Positions 61,862 through 64,000 of a stretch of DNA of 64,000 nt are shown piece by piece. Numbering within the stretch: position 1 is the stretch's first letter; the number at the start of each line of letters is the position of its first letter. The notes under the pieces were generated by a model, which was given only the letters and a program-made list of their open reading frames with translations, had not been told where the DNA came from and did not search any database. The position numbers were made by a program, and so were the translations under genes. The DNA comes from Echinimonas agarilytica (GTDB lineage Bacteria > Pseudomonadota > Gammaproteobacteria > Enterobacterales > Neiellaceae): positions 372,001 through 436,000 of the forward strand of contig NZ_JAMQGP010000003.1 in assembly GCF_023703465.1 (NCBI RefSeq). Direction: 5' to 3'.

Positions 61862-63658
61862 ATGTTGTTACGTTCTCTACTTGCTTGCTCAGCACTTCTT
61901 ATCATTGGGTGTCAACCGTCTTCAGAATCATCCGAAAAGCCTTCGTTGGAGTGTTCTCAAGACGCATTTAAAACGCTGTTAGATCATCACTTCGAGCAAT
62001 ACCTTTCGTTACATCCTTTGTTTGCAACTGCTGCAGGGCACGACGCATATGATGATAAATTTGGTGACGGGATTTCTGACAGTTGGCTCAAGCAGAGAAA
62101 TGAGTTGAACACTGAATCGTTGTCGCGAGCTCAGAACATGGACTCATCATGTTTATCAGCATCTGAGCAAGCAGCCTATCAAGATTTTATTCGCAGCCGA
62201 CAATTGGATTTGGTGAGTGAAACTTTTCCAGAGCGTTTCTTGCCAATCAATCAATTTTATAGCCCAGTGAACACTCTGATTCAATATGCCAGTGGTGAAT
62301 CAGCGCAACGGTTTGATACGTTGTGGGCGTATCAAAATTTCCAAGGCCGATCCTCAGAATTTTCACAGTGGGTAGACTTGGCAATCGAACGAATGAAAGA
62401 GGGGATCGAAAGCGAGGTGGTTTTGCCGAGAGTACTCTCTCAGCGAATCGTCGATCAGTTAGATGGTGTTCTTAATACACCGATGGAACAATCGATACTG
62501 ATGAACCCCAAGCACAACGCATCGAAGACATTGCAAGGCGCAGACATAGCAAAAGCAGCGCAAATTCATCAGCGTAGTATCGAAGTGTGGGTGTGGCCAG
62601 CTTTAGAGCGCTTAAATCAGTTTTTGAAAAGCGAATACATGCAAAATTCTAGGGCGTCAGATGGCTATTGGGGGCTTCCCAATGGGCGTCTATGGTACAA
62701 GCATTATGTAAACTCATATGTGGATGATCAACGTTCGCTAGAACAAATTCATCAGTTGGGTATCAGCGAAGTTGCACGCATACATGAAGAAATGAAAAAA
62801 GTAGGGAAGGCGCTTCAGCTCTCGACTGACTTACCGATCTTGTTCCGCCAGCTCACGACCGATCCAACGTATTATTATGAGACACCTGAAGCTTTGGTAG
62901 CCGGCTACGAAGATCTGAAATCAACAATTGACCCAGTTTTACCTCAGTATTTTGCATCGATTCCAGAACAACCTTATGAAGTCCGTCGTGTGGAACCTTA
63001 CCGCGAGGCCAATGAAGCTGGGGCAAGTTATCAATCTGCGCCGCCCAGCAGCGGAAGGCCAGGAATTTTTTACATTAATGCGTATAATCTCCGCGCACAA
63101 CCCAAGTGGGGAATGGTGACTTTATCACTTCATGAGGCAGCACCGGGACACCACTTTCAAATTGCGCAACAGTTGAGTCTGCCGATGATTTCTGAATATC
63201 TTCGGTATTCGAGCAATACCGCTTTTGACGAAGGTTGGGCCTTGTACGCAGAGTATCTTGGAATTGAAATGGGGCTGCTCGATGAGCCTCTTGACTATTT
63301 TGGCAAACTCAGTGATGAATTGCTCAGAGCAATGCGTTTGGTGGTTGATACAGGGCTACATGATAAAGGCTGGACAAGAGAGCAAGCCATTCAATACATG
63401 CAAGACAATTCACCACTCGCACCCTCGGATGTTGTTGCAGAGGTTGAACGTTATATGGCAATACCAGGGCAGGCTGTGAGTTACAAGCTCGGTGAGCAAA
63501 CCATACTTGAACTGCGACGTTATGCTGAGACAGAGCTCGGAGATCAGTTTGTGTTGTCCGAGTTCCATCAACAAGTGCTCAAGAATGGCTCAATGAGTAT
63601 GCCGGTATTAACCACGTCAGTGAAAAACTGGGTCGATTCTCAGGTGGGTCTAAAGTAG
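61862..63658 (+). CDS. DUF885 family lipoprotein, putative metallopeptidase
   Basis: The 598-residue protein has a lipobox SALLIIGC (Cys17). The large helical domain follows the M32/neurolysin-like plan of DUF885, with the metal motif LSLHEAAPGHHFQ (about 420-432) and a downstream glutamate segment TAFDEGWALYAEYLG as third ligand. Similar proteins are secreted or lipid-anchored and are abundant in marine bacteria; peptidase activity is likely but untested. It is monocistronic. The stop is 9 bp inside the convergent zinc-finger gene. Confidence 0.88.
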   Translation: MLLRSLLACSALLIIGCQPSSESSEKPSLECSQDAFKTLLDHHFEQYLSLHPLFATAAGHDAYDDKFGDGISDSWLKQRNELNTESLSRAQNMDSSCLSASEQAAYQDFIRSRQLDLVSETFPERFLPINQFYSPVNTLIQYASGESAQRFDTLWAYQNFQGRSSEFSQWVDLAIERMKEGIESEVVLPRVLSQRIVDQLDGVLNTPMEQSILMNPKHNASKTLQGADIAKAAQIHQRSIEVWVWPALERLNQFLKSEYMQNSRASDGYWGLPNGRLWYKHYVNSYVDDQRSLEQIHQLGISEVARIHEEMKKVGKALQLSTDLPILFRQLTTDPTYYYETPEALVAGYEDLKSTIDPVLPQYFASIPEQPYEVRRVEPYREANEAGASYQSAPPSSGRPGIFYINAYNLRAQPKWGMVTLSLHEAAPGHHFQIAQQLSLPMISEYLRYSSNTAFDEGWALYAEYLGIEMGLLDEPLDYFGKLSDELLRAMRLVVDTGLHDKGWTREQAIQYMQDNSPLAPSDVVAEVERYMAIPGQAVSYKLGEQTILELRRYAETELGDQFVLSEFHQQVLKNGSMSMPVLTTSVKNWVDSQVGLK

Positions 63659-64000
63659 AACGCGTCGGTTGTCGGTGTCATGCTGATGGTGCAAACTGTT
63701 ACAACGTTTGCACCTTTGCGTCGTGGGATCTCGTTTGAGGAGTTCAGCTTCGATTGCTTGCTCGCAGTCGGCACAAAACCCATAGAGTCCAATTTCTATT
63801 TGGCACAAGCTAGCATCAATGGCTTGAAGTGTTTTTCTAAACTTTGAAACGTAGCTAAGCTCTAGTTTAGAAATTACTTCATCTAATTCGTCGGCTTCCA
63901 TTGTAAAGATGTTACAAGCTAGTTTTCTAACTTCAGCATCGTGTTCTTTAGACAGCGTCATTTGTAGGGTTGCAAGTTGCAACTCTCGTTCAGAGATAAG
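63650..64000 (-). CDS. DksA/TraR-type zinc-finger protein, N-terminus beyond window
   Basis: At least 110 residues are visible, and the frame is open to the window edge (LISERELQLATLQM), so the true start lies beyond base 64000 unless an internal TTG at 63982 or the ATG in ATLQM is used. A helical region precedes a C4 zinc finger: CADCEQ then RCKRCN with 17 residues between pairs. The LYGFCADC segment is typical of the DksA/TraR family that binds the RNA polymerase secondary channel. Overlap with the DUF885 gene is by 9 bases, convergent. Confidence 0.85.
   Translation of the reverse strand, partial: LISERELQLATLQMTLSKEHDAEVRKLACNIFTMEADELDEVISKLELSYVSKFRKTLQAIDASLCQIEIGLYGFCADCEQAIEAELLKRDPTTQRCKRCNSLHHQHDTDNRRVLL

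Overview
The window comes from a marine-type gammaproteobacterium, most likely Alteromonadales or a close relative. The evidence is the block pabB-nudL-sdaA, a CysB regulator, a TtpC/DUF3450-type TonB2 system ending in a TPR gene, a ComFB protein, a large TonB receptor and moderate G+C. The genus cannot be named from sequence alone.

Region 1 (1-13952) is ordinary chromosome. It holds a histidine kinase and REC-TPR response regulator pair, cysB, a small lipoprotein, sdaA, a CoA-type Nudix hydrolase, pabB, a class I fumarase, a PEP-CTERM-like secreted protein, a class II DAHP synthase, a small exported protein and an AsmA-family protein. The SRP 4.5S RNA gene ffs follows (about 13999-14112).

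Region 2 (14114-50024) is a complete 35.9-kb Tn7-like transposon inserted exactly behind ffs. It has a 5-bp target duplication (ACCCT at 14109-14113 and 50025-50029), matching terminal inverted repeats and subterminal TnsB-type repeats. The ffs-proximal 11 kb is a type I-F3 CRISPR-associated transposon (CAST) core: tnsA, tnsB, tnsC, a convergent Xre repressor, an uncharacterised small protein with an SF2 helicase, tniQ, a cas8f/cas5f fusion, cas7f and cas6f. There is no cas1, cas2 or cas3. A short CRISPR array has three 32-nt spacers. After its fourth repeat comes a 19-nt guide matching ffs, followed by a degenerate repeat that keeps its hairpin. Guide mismatches to ffs fall at positions 6, 12 and 18 (bases flipped out in type I-F R-loops) plus one G:T wobble at position 3. 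The insertion point lies 50 bp past the end of that short protospacer, so this is very probably the homing guide. Three copies of ACTTAG-N5-CTAAGT, two at the xre/helicase divergent promoter and one overlapping the tniQ start, suggest that Xre controls the targeting operon.

The rest of the element (25.6-49.7 kb) is metal-resistance cargo. It includes a CueR-controlled copper module (CopA ATPase, cupredoxin, CusCBA with a CusB-CusF fusion and Met/His repeats, a His-rich protein, CopG), PepSY and PepSY-ferredoxin-reductase membrane proteins, a CzcI/C/B/A-type RND system, CadR with an HMA-CDF transporter, and an isoprenylcysteine-methyltransferase-like protein. Three MerR-type promoters with 19-bp spacers link the regulators to their targets.

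Region 3 (50025-64000) returns to chromosome: ComFB, a DUF2057 protein, a PriC-like protein, a TSUP transporter, a TonB-dependent receptor, then the operon DUF3450-ttpC-exbB-exbD-tonB-TPR. A DUF885 lipoprotein and a DksA/TraR-type zinc-finger protein running off the window close the region.
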